Assembly: GCA_016182605.1 (NCBI GenBank)
Contig: JACPGE010000072.1
Location: 1-64,000, forward strand
DNA: 64,000 bases
Source: Candidatus Hydrogenedentota bacterium
Lineage (GTDB): Bacteria; Hydrogenedentota; Hydrogenedentia; Hydrogenedentales; JAEUWI01
Direction: 5' to 3'
The notes under the pieces were generated by a model. It searched no databases. It saw nothing but the letters and a program-made list of their open reading frames with translations, and was not told the DNA's origin. Numbering within the stretch: position 1 is the stretch's first letter; each line of letters begins with the position of its first letter. A program made the position numbers and the translations under genes. Positions 26,801-41,800 of this stretch are shown here, one piece after another.

Positions 26801-29800
26801 CCCGAGTGGCCCGCGCACTGGGCGCCGCGGGAAACGATCTGTGCGCGCGGCTGGAGCGGCGGACACAGGAAGTGGGCTATCAGGGCACCCGTCCGGCGGA
26901 CGAAGAATTGGACGGCTGGCTTCGGGACGTGGAGCACGCGATTCGCAAACAGCGAGAGGAGAATCCGTTGACATGAATACAGTAGAGCAGGTGCGGCGTC
27001 AGGTGGAACAACAGGCGCAATTTATCACGCGTTTGCGGACCGAGATCGCGCAAGTCATCGTGGGCCAGCAATACATGATCGACCGGCTGCTGATCGGCAT
27101 GCTCTCCAACGGCCACGTGCTGCTGGAGGGCGTTCCCGGCCTGGCAAAGACCACTGCCGTAACGACTCTGGCGCAGGCCATGGCGTGCACGTTCAAGCGG
27201 ATTCAATTCACGCCGGATCTCCTTCCCGCAGACTTGATCGGCACGCTGGTCTACAGCCCGAAGACCGGGGAGTTCACGGTGAAGAAGGGCCCGATTTTCG
27301 GGAATATCATCCTGGCGGACGAGATCAACCGCGCCCCCGCAAAGGTGCAGAGCGCCCTGCTTGAAGCCATGCAGGAACGTCAGGTCACCATCAGCGACGA
27401 GACCTTTCTGCTCGAAGAGCCGTTCATGGTGCTGGCGACACAGAACCCCGTGGAGCAGGAAGGCACCTATCCGCTTCCGGAAGCGCAGGTGGATCGCTTC
27501 ATGCTCAAGTTGAAGATTACCTATCCCACCCGCGCGGAAGAGCGCGAGATCATGGATCGCGTGGATGTGCTGCATCGCAGGCCCGTGTCTCCCGTCGTGA
27601 CACGGCAGGAGATTCTCGATGCGCGGGAGGTGGTCAACCGGATCTACGTGGACGACAAGGCAAAGAACTACATCGTGGATTTGGTGCATGCGACGCGGAA
27701 TCCGGCGGCATTCGGCCTGGATATGGCGCATCTGATCGAGTATGGCGCATCGCCCCGCGCGACGATCTACTTGCAGCAGGGGGCGCGCGCGATGGCGTTT
27801 CTTCAGGGCGAAGGCAATGTGTTTCCAAACGATGTGAAACAGATTGCCATGGACATTCTCCGCCATCGCATCAAGGAGACCTACGAGGCGGAGGCGGAGA
27901 ACATCACGCCGGAAGACATCATCCGGAAGATCCTGGAAACCGTACCGGTTCCCTGAACCGCAGATTGGGAGCAGGCAGAGGCGACACGATGATTCCCAGC
28001 GAAGTAATGGCGCATATACGGCGGATCCAGATACGGACGAGCCGCATGGTGAACGAAGTGCTTTCGGGCCAGTATGAGAGCGTGTTCAAGGGCCAGGGCA
28101 TGGAGTTCAAGGAGGTGCGCGAGTACGTTCCGGGCGACGACATCCGCTCGATCGACTGGAACGTTACCGCCCGCACGGGCCACCCCCATGTGAAGCTGAT
28201 GGTGGAGGAGCGGGAACTCACGGTCATGCTGATGGTGGACATGAGCGGATCGGGCCGCTTCGGGAGCGTGAACCGCTTCAAGAACGAACTGGCGGCGGAA
28301 CTGTGCGCCGTGCTGGCCTTTTCGGCCATCAAGAACAACGACAAAGTGGGCCTGATGATATTCACGGACGAGGTGGAGCTGTTTGTGCCGCCCGCCAAGG
28401 GCCGCAAACATGTGTTGCGCGTGATCCGGGAAGTGCTTTATTACGAACCACGGCGGACAGGCACGAATATTCCGGCCGCGCTGCATTATCTGAACGGCGT
28501 GGTGAAGCGGCGCGCGGTGGTCTTTCTAATCTCGGACTTCATGGCGAACGATTATGAAGCGGCTCTGCGGATCGCCAACAAGAAACACGATGTGATCGCC
28601 ACGACGATCACCGATCCCCGCGAGGAGTCCCTTCCAGACGTGGGCTGGGTGGCGGTGCGGGATGCGGAGAGCGGCCGCGAGAGCCTGATCGACACGCACC
28701 GGGCGGGCGTACGGCAGGCCTACGCGCAGGCGGCCCGGAAACGCAACGAATCGCGGAACGAGGTATTCCGGCGCAATCGCATCGATGCGATGCAGTTGCG
28801 CACCGACGGATCCTACATCGATGAGCTGCACCGCTTCTTTCTCATGCGTGAACGGAGGCTTGCGTAATGCGTCTTTTCCACGCGCCCATGCTGACGTGTC
28901 TGGTCTTGGCCGGCCTTGCCCAGGCTGCGGGATCGGCGTGGGCGCAGGAGGAAGCAGGGGTAACGATCTGGTGCGAGCTGGACGCGCCGGTGACGCCCTA
29001 TCATCGCCCGGCTACCCTCACCATTGTGGCCGAGGCGCCGGCGGATACGCCGATTACCCTTCCCGTATTGCCGCCAAAGATAGGCGGGCTAACCATTACG
29101 GCCACGGGCAACGCCAATGAACTTCTGGAGGGCAATCGCCGGCATCTGGAGCAGCAATACCAGTTGGACCCGCTCAAGGCGGAACAGATCCTGCTGCCCG
29201 CGCTTGGCTTCACCTGGGGCGACGGCAAGAGTGGCCTGCTGCCGCCGATGCTTTTCACGGCGCGCGAACTCACGACGGAAGAGCTTGAAGCCGCCGCGGC
29301 CCTGCTGGATCTTCAGGGCATTGCCGAATTGGCGCCGCCAGCGCCGTTGTACCGGTGGTGGCTGGCCGGTCTGGCGATCGTGCTTCTCGCGGGCGGGCTG
29401 TATTATTTGTGGCGCCGCATGCGGGCGGCAAAGCCGGCCGTTGCTCCTCCAAAGCCCCCCTGGGAGGTGGCGATCAGCCGCTTGCTTGCGCTGGAGGCGC
29501 GCAGGCTTGCGGAAGAAGGCAAGTTCGGAACGTTTTATGTCGACCTATCTGCGATCCTCCGGTACTACATCGAAGATCGATTCAACCTGCACGCACCCGA
29601 ACAGACGACGCCGGAGTTTCTTGCGATTGCGCAGGCAAGCGGGCAGTTCACCGAGGAGCAGCAGGCCTTCCTGCGGCAATTCCTGCGGCACTGCGATCGC
29701 GTGAAGTTTGCGCAGTACACGCCATCCACGCCGGAGATGAGCGAGAGCTTCGCGACGGTGCGGGCCTTTGTGGAGGCCACGGCGCGGCAGGCGCAGCTTG

Positions 29801-32800
29801 CCGCTTCCGCGGCCCAGGTGGGGGAGGCAGCGTGATGAGCGTGGCAGACTTTCTCTTCTTCGATACCCTGGAGATGCCCGTCTTCCTGCTGCTCCTTATA
29901 GGGGTTGCATTGCTGCTGGGCGTCGAGCTCTTCGCGCGCACCCCCGGGGCGATCAATATTTCCACGGGAGAAACGCTGGCGGCGCTGCCGAAGAGCGGGC
30001 GCGCGCACCTGCGGCACGTGCCCGCCCTGCTGCGCGCCCTGGGGCTCGCGTGCCTCGTGGTGGCGCTTGCGGGTCCGCTGAATGGCTTCAAGGTGCGGAA
30101 AGACCGCGCAAACGTAATCGATATCATGTTGAGCGTGGACGTCAGCGGCAGCATGGGGCAACAGGATTTTTCCGACGGCGCCCGGCGGCTTTCGCGCCTG
30201 GACGTGACGAAGGCGGCAGTGAACGATTTTATAGTGAGCCGCAAAGAGAAGACCGGCGATCGTTTCGGCCTCGATCGGGTGGGGCTTGTGTTGTATGCCG
30301 GGTATGCGTGGACGCAATGCCCGCTGACGCTGGACTATGGAATCCTGGAACGGGAAATGCAAATGGCGGAGGTGGTCGCGGACGGCACCGATGCGCGGAA
30401 GCAGGGCACGGCGATTGGATCCGCGGTAGGGCTAGCGGTGCAGCGCCTGAGCAAGAGCGAAGCAAAGTCCAAGGTGATCATCTTGCTGACGGACGGTCTC
30501 AACAACCGGGGCGAACTCGATCCGCTGACCGCGGCCGAGGTGGCGAAGAAATATGACACCCGGATCTACACGATTGGCGCGGGCTCCACGCGCGCGCAAC
30601 GGACGGGGTTTTTCTCCCAGAGCCAGCCCATCGATGAGGCGATGTTGACGGAGATTGCGACGCGCACGGGCGGGAAGTACTACCGGGCGACCGACCTGGA
30701 AACGCTGCGCGAAGCCTACCGGGAAATCAGCGCGCTGGAAACAACGGAAATTGAGGCCGGCGACTACTACGAATACAAGAAGGCGTTCATGCCGTGGCTG
30801 CTGCTGGGCGCGTTATTGACGATCGGCGCCATCTTCGCGCGCCGGAAGTGGTTCGAGGCGATACCATGACACGAGGGCGCATCCCCGGTGAGTAACTTTC
30901 AATTCATATTTCCAGGCGCTCAGATTCCCTTCTGGCTAGGGGCCGGTCTCGGCCTGCTTGCGCTGGGCTATTGGGCGTTGCGGCGCCTGGAGCGGATCCA
31001 TCACTTGCGCCTGGACCGCTTCGTTTCGGCGGGTCTCGCGACGAGGCTCATTCTTGGCTACGATGCGCGCGTGCGCCGTCCCCTCTTCTGGCTTACGCTC
31101 GCGGGGCTGGCGCTGCTGCTCCTGACCTTTGCGCAGCCCCATTGGGGCCAGGCCTGGGTGGATATTGAACGGGGCAGCCGGGATATCTTGATCGTGCTGG
31201 ACACGTCGGAGTCCATGAATGCCGCCAACCCGCTGCCCACCCGGCTGGAGCGGGCCAAGCAGAAGATCGAGTCGCTCGTCGCGATGAACCCGGCGGACCG
31301 TTTTGGGCTGGTTGCATTTTCGGGAGAGGCTTCATTGCAATGTCCGTTGACGCTCGATCATGGGTACTTCAAGTCGGTCTTGAACGCGGTGGATACGGAT
31401 ATGGTGAGTGAAGAGGGGACCGATATCGCGGACGCCTTGCGCACGGCGTTGGATGTTTTTGAAGAAGACATCGAGTTGACCGGCGAGGAGAACCGGCACG
31501 GACGCGCCATCATGCTGATCTCCGACGGAGAACAGGTCTCCGGGGATGCCGTGAGCGTTGCGGCGGAAGTGGGCCGCGAAGCGGGGCTCTATGTGATGGG
31601 TCTCGGCGATCCTGACGGGGCAGAGGTGTCGTATCCCGAGTGGAAACAGGGGCGTGCGCGGGTGAGTGCGGACTCCATGCCGAGTCCGATTCACATCTCC
31701 AAGCTCGACGAAGACACGCTTTCGCGCATTGCCGTCGAGGGCGGGGGCGTGTATGTCCGCAGCCGTCCGGCGAATGAGGATGTGGAGACCATCCACAAAG
31801 AATTGGAGCTGTTGACGACGCGGGCGGTTTCCGGGGAGCTTCGCTTCAGCCTGGTAAACCGGTACCGCTGGCCCCTGTGCGCGGCCTTTCTCGCCTTTGC
31901 CGCGGAGGGCCTCTGGATCGTGTTGATGCCGCACATACGCGCCTGGCGGCTGAGCCGCGGGACTGCGGCGGGAGGCGTGACCGCACATGGATAGACGCGC
32001 TGCAGGAATAATTCTGTTGCTTGGTCTTAGCCTGCCGGCCCTTGCCGCCGGCTACCGGGATCGGATCGCCGCGGCCGAGGAACTGGTGCGCAAGGGCGAT
32101 GCGGCGGAGGCCGTGGCCGCCTATCAGGCGCTTCAGGTGGACTATCCCGGTGAAGCGGCGGTGCTCTTCGGACTTGCCACGGCCCAGTATCGCCGTGGAG
32201 AAGCGCTCATTGGCGAGCAGCCCCAGGAGGCAGTCACGGCGTTTCAGGAGGCGCGAACGGCGTTTGACCGCGTGTTGGAAGGCGAGCCAACCCGATTCAG
32301 CGCCCATGCGGCCTTCAACCGGGCGAACTGCATCGCGAAGGTGGCGGCGGCGATTCCGCCGGATCAGCATCAACAGGCCGTGGCGGGCTACCGCGCTGCC
32401 GCGGCCGCTTTTGAGGCGGTGCTGAAAGCCTATCCGGACTACGAAGCGGCGCGGCGCAATCTGGATCATGTACGATACAAATTGAAGACCTTGTTGCAGC
32501 AGCCGCCAGAAAATCAGGAGGAATCCGAAGAGCCCGAGGATCAGCCGCCGCAGGATCAACCGCCGCGGGTGGGTGTCTTCCTGAATGCGACGACGGAGCT
32601 GGAAAAGGCGGAGGCGAAGGTGAGCGGTGACAACGAAGTGCTGGAACTTATCGTAGGCGAACAGGAGCAATAACGGTGCAGGGGATTTTTGTCATAGGCG
32701 CGCTGATTGCACTGCTCGGCCAGAAACAGTTGCCGGAGCGGCCCGTGGAACACGAGACCGTGCGTGTCGTGGGCGTCTATGCCACGCAGGAAGGGCGCAC

Positions 32801-35800
32801 CGAGCCGCATTACGACGAGGGCCTCAAGCGCTATGCCGAGTTGCTCGCGCATCTGCCCTTTGACACGTTTCACCTGGCGACGGACCAGCGCGTCGAGGCG
32901 CCCTACGGCCAGGAGACCATGATTCCGATTGACGGGCAGTATTCCATGGTCGTTTCCCCGAGCCAGACCCCCGATCCGCAGAAGATTGCCATGGACACGC
33001 GCATTGAGATGTTGAAGGGCACGTCGTACCTAACGGCGCTGGGGGGGCGGGCCGAGATCAGCCCGGGAAAGGCGCTGCTCTACAAGGGGCTGCCACGGGA
33101 ACAGGGCGAGTTGGCGGTTATCCTGGGACTGGTGAAGGATCAGGACGAGCAGCAGCCGGGCCAGAGTTCGTCGGAGGAGGATTCGGAATCCGAGCCGGAG
33201 GAGCAATCGGAGCAGCAGCAGCAATCGCCAACGGACAACGCTACCGAAGATAAGCAGGAGGAGCCCGAAGAGGCGAAGGCTGACGAAGAGAAGAAAGAGG
33301 AGGCGGAGCCTGCGGAGGAGCAGCAGATGGAGGAACAGGATCGGCAAAGCGCGGAAGAGCGTTCCTACGCGGAAGAACAGGCGTCGAAAGAAGACCTGGA
33401 GAACATCGACGCGATTCTCCAGCATCTCGAAGATGTGGACAAGGCGGAGCAGAAGGAGGCACGCAATCCGGCCCGCCGCTTTGTGGTGCGGGGGGACTGG
33501 TGGTGAGGGGCGCGCTGCCGATACTTTTGATTCTGCTTGCCGTTGTGTTGCCGGCAAGCGCGCAGGTGGTTACGGCGACGGTCGCCAAGAAGCAGGTAGA
33601 GGCGGGCAGCCTTTTTCGCATCACCCTGGAAGCATCCGGAGGAGCCATCGAGGACCCTGTGCTCCCGGAGCTTGAGGGCATTGAGATCAATCCTGCCCCG
33701 ATCAGCAACATCTCCAGCATGCAGTATCAGTTTTCGAACGGCAAGCAATCGACGGTGTCGCGGCGCACCTGGGTTTACGAGGCGAGCGCCTCGCGGGAGG
33801 GCGCGATCACCCTGCCGGCGATCGGCGTCACTATTGACGGCAAGCCCTATACGACGCAGCCGATTGCGTTGACGGTGGAGAAGGCGGGACCTGCCGGGAC
33901 GATACGTCCCGGCAACCGCAGCAGGCTGCAACAGCGGCCGCCGGCGCCGGCTCCGCAGACGCGAAACGTGCCGGCAGAGGCGCCCCCTGCCGGTCAAAAG
34001 CCCCTGACCTTCGATGACCTGATCTTTATCAAGTCGGCAGTTGGCAAGACGACGGTGTATCAAGGGGAGCAGGTAATGCTTCGCTTGTCGCTCTATCAAT
34101 TGGACAGCATGGCTATCATAGAGTACCGTGGCGGGCGCACCTATCCACTGCCGGAAATCGAGGGATTCTATCAGGGGAAGGCCATCGACGATGAACGCAC
34201 CGAGAATGTCAACGGCTACGAGTACACCCTGCACGAATGGACTATTCCGCTCTATCCCACCGGTGTCGGCGACTACTATATTGGGCCGTGGGAGTGGAAG
34301 GGCTATGTTTCCGCAAGCACCGATCGGGGCCCGACGACGGTTCAGCGCGAGTTGAAGACGGACCCCATCGAGATCACCGTGAAGTCTCTTCCGGAACGGC
34401 CCGCGGGCTTTAGCGGCGCAGTCGGCAAGTTTGAGATCAAGTCGCGGCTGCTCGACAGCGATGTGATCCAGGGGGTGCCGGCGAAACTGCTCATCGAGGT
34501 GACGGGGGAGGGCAACCCCGACGCCATCGGCGCGCCCGTATTGCCCGCGATTCCGTGGGCGCACGTTTCCGATCCCGCGATCGAGATTAAGCCCCCCGAT
34601 CGGCAAGCGGCTCTTCAGGTGCGGAAGACCTTCACGTACTCGATTACCCCGCAGGAAGTGGGCGATCGGAACCTGCCCGAAGTATCGTACATCTATTTTT
34701 CGCCCGAGAAGGAGGCCTATGTCACCGAGACGGATCCGCCGTTCACAATTCACGTGAAGCCCTCGGGAGAGTCCGGCGAGATGGTAGTGGTGGGCGGGAG
34801 CCAGGAACAGCGCGCCGGCCTGAAAGAGCTTGCGGACGATCTGCATCCCATCATGACCTCGGCGCAGCCGTTGCGCCCGCGCGGTTCGGGAGTGGCGCTG
34901 GGGGTGCTGGGCGCCCTCGCGCCGCCGCTGGCCTTCGGGTTCTTTTGGGCGCGCACCCTCAGGACCCGGCGTCTGCAAGAAGACTCCGCCTACGCACGGG
35001 ATTACTACGCGCTGGCCAACTTCAACAAGCGCCTCGAACAGGTTTCCAATGCCCGCGACCCGCTCGAAGAATTGTATGCCGCGGGCGCCGGATACATTGC
35101 AGACAAGTTCAATGTGAGCGCTTCCGGCATGACATCGGAAGACGCGCGCGCGGTGCTGTCGCGGCATCTCCCCCAACCGGAGATGGTAGAAGGGCTCTTG
35201 AAGATCTTGCGGCGTTGTGAGCGCTACCGGTATGCCGGGAGCGCACTGCAGGCCAATGAACTCCAGGCGCTGATTGAGGGCGCACAAACGGTGGTGGAGC
35301 AGGTGGAGCAAGCGTTGAAGGAGCGCGCGCGATGATTGTGACTGCGTTGGTGTTGTTGGGCGTCCTGGGCGCGGATGCCTACCAGGAGACCTTCGAGGAG
35401 GCCAACCGCGCCTACTACCAGGGAGACTTTGCCGCCGCCGCACGGGGCTACGAGCAACTGAGCCGGGGCCGGGTGGAAGAGGCCGCGATCTACCACAATC
35501 TCGGCAACTGCTATTTCCGGCTGGAGCAGTTGGGGCCGGCCATCGCAAACTATGAACGCGCCCTGGCCCTGGAACCGGGCCTGGCGCCCACCCGAGAGAA
35601 CTTGCAGCGGGCGGTGGAGAAAACGGCGCACGTGCTTGCACGGCCTCGCGGCGCGGGCTGGCGGGAGAGCCTGCTCTTCTGGGACAGCAACTTGCGCTTC
35701 GGCGCCGTGCGCAACGCGGCGCTATTCTTCTGGGCTGGCGCCTGGGCGCTGCTGGGGCTGTGGGTATACCGGCTCCCGCGCTATGTGCGGCCGGCCGCGG

Positions 35801-38800
35801 CGCTCTGTCTGATCCTTAGTCTGTTTTGCGCGCTGTCTGCGTGGCAGAAGGCGCACCCGCTGCCGCTGGCAGTGGCGATTGCCCCGGAGGTTCCGGTACG
35901 CTATGGCATGAGTGAGCGGGAGAAAGAACGCTACATGCTTGCCGAGGGCGACCGCGTTTACGTGGAGGCGGAGGAGAACGGATGGATACGCATAGCCACT
36001 GCTTCCGGGGAGCGGGGCTGGGCCCAGGCGGCGTCTTTTCAATTCGTCAGCCCCGCCGGGGGCGCCACCGGGCAGCAGGCTGCTTCCGAGGATCCATGAG
36101 CAAGACCTTTCTGGAGCTGGTCACACTGGCCCGCGCAAACGACCCTTCCTTTCGCGATGAACCCACACGGCGGTGCGTTGAGGCGGCGCGCGCCTACGCA
36201 ACAGAGCAATGGAAGCGGGCGCGCGCGATCCACCAGGAGAGCGCCTCCGGACAGCCGGTCTTGCGCGCGCTCTCCGAATCGGCGGATGAGATCATCCAGG
36301 GGGCCGTGGCCTTCGCCCTCTGCCAGACGGAAGAGAACCAGAGCATGCTCGGCACCGTCGCGATCTGTGCGCTGGGCGGCTACGGGCGGAATGAACTCAG
36401 CCCGCGCTCCGATTTGGACATCTGTTTCCTGTACGAAGGCGAAATGAGCCAGGACATGGAACGCTTCAATGCGTTTCTTGTGCCCTTCCTCTGGGATCTC
36501 GGTTTCAAGGTGGGGTATGTGACCCACCAGGTCGAAGAGGCCTACAAGCTTGCCCAGAACGACCTCGAAGTGATGACCTCCTACGCGCAGGCGCGGCTCA
36601 TTCTCGGTTCGCCGCGCGTGCTCTCCCAATTGATGCTGCGGCTCACCAAGTGGCGCCGTGCCACCGGCGTTGAAAAACTCGCCGCGATCCGGACACGGGA
36701 GAATCCCGCCACCCTGGCGGAGGAGTTCCGCGATCTGTACGCGCCAGAACCGGATGTGAAGCAGGGCGTTGGCGGGCTCCGCGACGTCCATCTCGCGCAG
36801 TGGCTTACACTCTATGTGTTTGGCGTCATCGCGCTGGACGATTTGGAGAAGCTGGGGCACCTGAACAACGACGAGTTTCTGGACTTTGTGGAGGCGCGCG
36901 ACTTCATCTGGCGCATCCGGAACGAACTGCATTTTCACGCCGGATCGGCGCAGGACCGGCTGAGCTTCGAGCTTCAAAAGCATGTGGCCCAGGCTTTTGG
37001 TTATGGCAAGGGCGATCAACCCTCCATCGATCGCTTCATGCGGGATTACTACGCAGCCGCGCGCAGGCTGCGCATCTTCCTGGAGCGGGTCGTTCACCTG
37101 TGTGAGCATGACACGCCGGCTGTGCCCGCGAGGAGCGATGACAGCGGCGATAATGGAATTGAAGTCATCCAGGGCGCGATCTACGCGGGCCATCGCGATG
37201 CAAACTGGTTTCAAGAATCCCCCGCGCGCCTGATGGAGGTTTTCTGGGCGTCTGTGCGCCGGAAGCATCCGGTGAGCGCGGAAACCCTGCAGCGGATCCG
37301 GGAGCAACTGCATCTCGCCGGCCCCACATTCCGGGGATCCGAGCTGGTGCGGCGCTTTTTCGTCGCCATTTGCAGCCGCCCGGTTCAGGCCGGAGATGCG
37401 CTTCGCCAAATGGCCGAATGCGGCCTGCTCGGCGCCTATCTGCCCGAGTTTCAGGCCATCCACGGAATCGTGCGCTACGAGGATTTCCACAGTTATCCCG
37501 TAGATGAGCATACCTTGCGGGCAGTCAATGCGCTGTCCTCGATCCCCGAGATGCAGGGCCGCGTGGGAGAATTGCTCCAACGCGTCTTGGAGCACCTTCA
37601 GGATCCCCACGTGCTGGTTCTGGGCATCCTGTTTCACGACATTGGCAAAGCCTCCGGCGAGACGCACGTGGAAGAAGGGGTGCTGCTCTGCAATCAGATT
37701 TGCGATCGGATGGGGATCAACGAGGACGATCGGGGCCACATCGTGAATCTGGTGCAGCATCATATGCTGATGACGGATGTTGCAATGTATCGGGATACGG
37801 ACAATCTCGACACGGTCCAGGGGTTTGCGTCGCTCATGCGCAGCCCGGAACAGCTCGGGAGGCTCCTCCTCCTCTCTTATTGCGACCTGAGCGCGGTCGG
37901 GCCCAACGTGTGGACCGATTGGAAAGGGGCGCTTCTGTGTAAACTTTATCTGAAGACGGAACGTATATTGTTGGGGCGTCCGGTGCATTTGGATGAGACC
38001 TACTGGGAGCTTCCCAAGGCGGAAGAGGTTAAGAACAAGACGCGGAAAGAGTTACAGCCGCTCGTCGAGACGCATCTGCGCGCGTTTGGCGAGCAATATT
38101 TCATCTCTTTCCCCGCGGACGAGATCGCGTCCCACATTGAATTGCTGGCGGAAGCGCGGGATTCTGGCCTTTCGGTGCGCTGTTTCCCCCGCCCAGAGAC
38201 GGCGATGAGCGAGGTGGTGGTGTGCACACGCGATCGGATCGGCCTGTTTTCCAAGATCGCGGGGAGCTTTGCGGCGCAGTTGATAGACGTGAGCAGCGCG
38301 TCGGTTTTCAGCAGCCCGGATGGATTGGTGGTAGACTGTTTCATGGTGACCGATGCCGCAAATGGGCGCCCCATTACGGAGGCCCAATTCAATGGCGCGG
38401 TGGGGATACTGAAATCGGTGCTGCTGGAAGGCGCCGATGTGCAGCACTATGTGGATCGATCGCGGCAGCGCCTGTTTGCCACGCGCAAGAACCGATCGGT
38501 AACGCCGACGCGTATTTCGTTTGACAATGAAGCCTCGCGCCGGGACACGGTCATCGATCTGGAAACGGGAGACCGCACAGGGTTACTGTACGACGTGACG
38601 CGTTGCCTGGCCACACATGGGGTGGAGCTGTATTCCGCCCGGATTGTGACCGATGCCCGCCGGGCGCGCGACGCGTTTTATGTGCGCCTGCACAATGGCA
38701 AGATCGCGGATACGGCGATACAAGAGCAGGTGCGAACGGCATTGGTGCAAATACTCCAGCCAGAGCAATGGGCGGAGCTTTAGAGGAGAACCAGATGGGA

Positions 38801-41800
38801 TCCAAGTTCGCCCGGAGTGGCGCGCTGCTGGCGCTGCTGGCGCTGGCCGCCACAAATCAGGCGGGCGCCCAGAGCCCGTTGTTGAAGGAGATAGAGAATA
38901 GCTTCGTCCGGCTGCACGAGGACGTGGGCCCCTGCGTCGTCAATATAGAATCGCAAGGCCGCGTGGAGCCCGGCGCAGACGGCGAACGCATGGAGGATCT
39001 CTTCCATTTTTTTGGCGTGCCCATGCCGCAGCCGGGCGAACCGGGAGCGCCGGACGAGAATCTGCCGGCGCCGCGTTCGACGGGGTCCGGATTCATTTAC
39101 GACAAGCAGGGCTATATCGTCACGAACAATCATGTGATCGAAGATGCGGACCGCATAACCGTGCGGCTCTACAATGGCAACGAATACCCCGCCACCGTGG
39201 TGGGCGCCGATCCGGAGTCGGACATTGCCGTCATCAAGATCGATTCCCCGGAAGATCTTCCCGTGGCCATTCTGGGCGATTCCGACAAGCTTCAGGTGGG
39301 GCAGTTCGCGATAGCAATAGGGAGTCCGCGCGGCTTTGAGGGGTCGGTGTCGTTTGGGCACGTCAGCGCGCTGGGCCGGGATGGATTGCAGGGGCTGAGC
39401 CAGCAGGGCCTGACCTTTCAAAACCTGATTCAGACCGACGCCGCCATCAATCTGGGAAACAGCGGCGGCCCACTCTGCAACATACAAGGCGAGGTGGTGG
39501 GCATCAACACCGCCATCGTATGGGGAGCGAACTCCATCGGCTTTGCCATTCCCATCAATACCGCGAAACGTTCCATTCCAGAGTTGATTGCCGAGGGCAA
39601 GGTCACCCGGGGCTTTCTGGGCGTGACGATCCGCGACGCGCGGGAATTTGCCGATGCCCTTTCGCTTCCCGACAACGACGGGGCGATCGTGATCGAGGTG
39701 CACCCGGAAACGCCGGCATCGCTGGCGGGATTGGAGCACGACGATGTCATTCGAAAGGTGAATGGGACGGATGTAAAGGGCGACAGCGATTTGATGAACC
39801 AGATTTCGGCCTATGCACCGGGCGAGTCGGTCTTGTTGCAGGTGTGGCGGCGCGACGAGCACGGCGACAAATTCGAAACCCTGGAGATTAAGGTGACCTT
39901 GCAGGAACGCCCCCAGCAGGCGGCACAGGCAATCGTCCAGGAGCCCATACTGGGCATGCGCTACAGCGCGCTGACTCCAGAGCGGCTTGAACGGTTTGGC
40001 CTCCCGCCGGAGATCCAGGGCGTGATGATCACCGCCGTGGAACCGGAGAGCCCCGCGGGCGTGGCGGGTATCGAGGCCGGCGATATCATTACGGAGGTGG
40101 CGCAGAACCCCGTGACGGACGGGGAGTCCTTCCGGGCCACCGTGGAGGAGAACAGCGCGCCTGGCAAGCCGCTTCTCGTGCGGTACATGCGCGGCGGCAA
40201 CGGCACGGACATCACCGTGATCCGGATCCCGAAAGACAAGTAGCCCGGCCTACTTGCCTGGTTCGAATAATGGCGCCTTCCACAAGGGGGCGCCTTTCTT
40301 TTTTGACTCGCTCCGGGCGAATTGAGTACCCTAGGCGCGGGGAAGAATCCGCATCCGGGCAGTCCCGCTTCCATAGCGCGGCTGGGAGAACAATCTGTAG
40401 ATGGTTAACACGTCGTCCACGCACTATGGCGAATTCCGTGTTCTGGTCACGGACGATCAGGAGAGCATACCGCAACTAATCGAGCGGCTGGTCCACACGC
40501 GTCTCGGGTGTGAAGTGCGTTGCGCGCGCAGCGGGAATGAAGCCCTGGAGTTGCTTGAACGGGAGTGCTTTGACGTTTTTGTCACGGACATGAAGATGCC
40601 GGGCATTCACGGCTTCGATCTTATTCGCGAGGCCAAGGCCCAATGGCCGGGCATGGACATCATCGTAATGACGGGCTATCCCGCGGACTTCCCCTATGTG
40701 GACGTGGTGAACTCCGGGGCGAACGATTTCATCAACAAGCCCTTCCCCCCATCCGAGATCGAGGCCAAGCTCGTGCGGCTGCTCAATGAGCGGCGCCTTC
40801 GCCATGCGCACGTCGTTGCGGAAAACAAGTACCGGAGCCTCTTCGAACTGAATCTCGACGGCATGCTCCTGTCCAATTACGAGACGCTTGCCATACTCGA
40901 CAGCAACAACTCCTTCTGCGAACTGGTGGGCATGCACCAGGGGGACCTGCTGGAGAAGACGCTGGAAGAGATCCTGCCCGACAGTGAATTCGAGCGCTTC
41001 CGCGTATGGCTTCAGTTGTGCGGCAATATCGGGCACGGCACCATGGGCGATCTGCATATCCGCCATTCCAGCGGGCGGACGATCGCGGTGGATGCCACGG
41101 TGACCATCATCCGCAAGGAATCGGACTGCCTCTTCTTCGTGGCCTTCAAGGACATGACAACCAAGCGGGAACTGGAGCGGGACCTGGCGGAGGCGGCGCA
41201 GTCCGACGAGCTTACGGGGCTCATGAACAAACGCGCGTTTCAGAACCGGCTGGATTGGGCGGTGTCGACGGCCTCGGAAAAGAGTTCGGCCCTTGTACTG
41301 ATGATGATCGATTTGGACAATTTCAAGCGCTGCAACGACACCTATGGCCACCAGATCGGGGACCGGCTTCTCGCGTCGGTCGGCTCGGCGATCACCGCCA
41401 GCATCCGCCGCAGCGGCTACGATGAAGGCTTCCGCTACGGCGGAGACGAGTTTTGCGTGCTGCTTCACAGCGTGAAGCCGGGCGGCGCCATGATCGTCGC
41501 GAAACGCATGCAGGAGACTTTCCAGCAGTTGGAGACCTATGGAACCTCGATGAGCATCGGAATTGGCGCGTTCGAGCCGGGCATGACCACGGAAGAGCTG
41601 GTAAAACGCGCGGACGAAGCGCTGTACCGTGCGAAAGCCGCGGGCAAGAACACGATCGAAGAATCCTAGCCGGGGCGCCTTGTCCTTGTGGTCCAAGTGG
41701 AGGCGCCAGTATTCTCTCCGGGTTTGTAGCGCAATAAGAATCGTATGGGTGCTGCGTTGATTCAAACTGTGCGGAAGATGTTGCGGTACCCTTCGGCGCA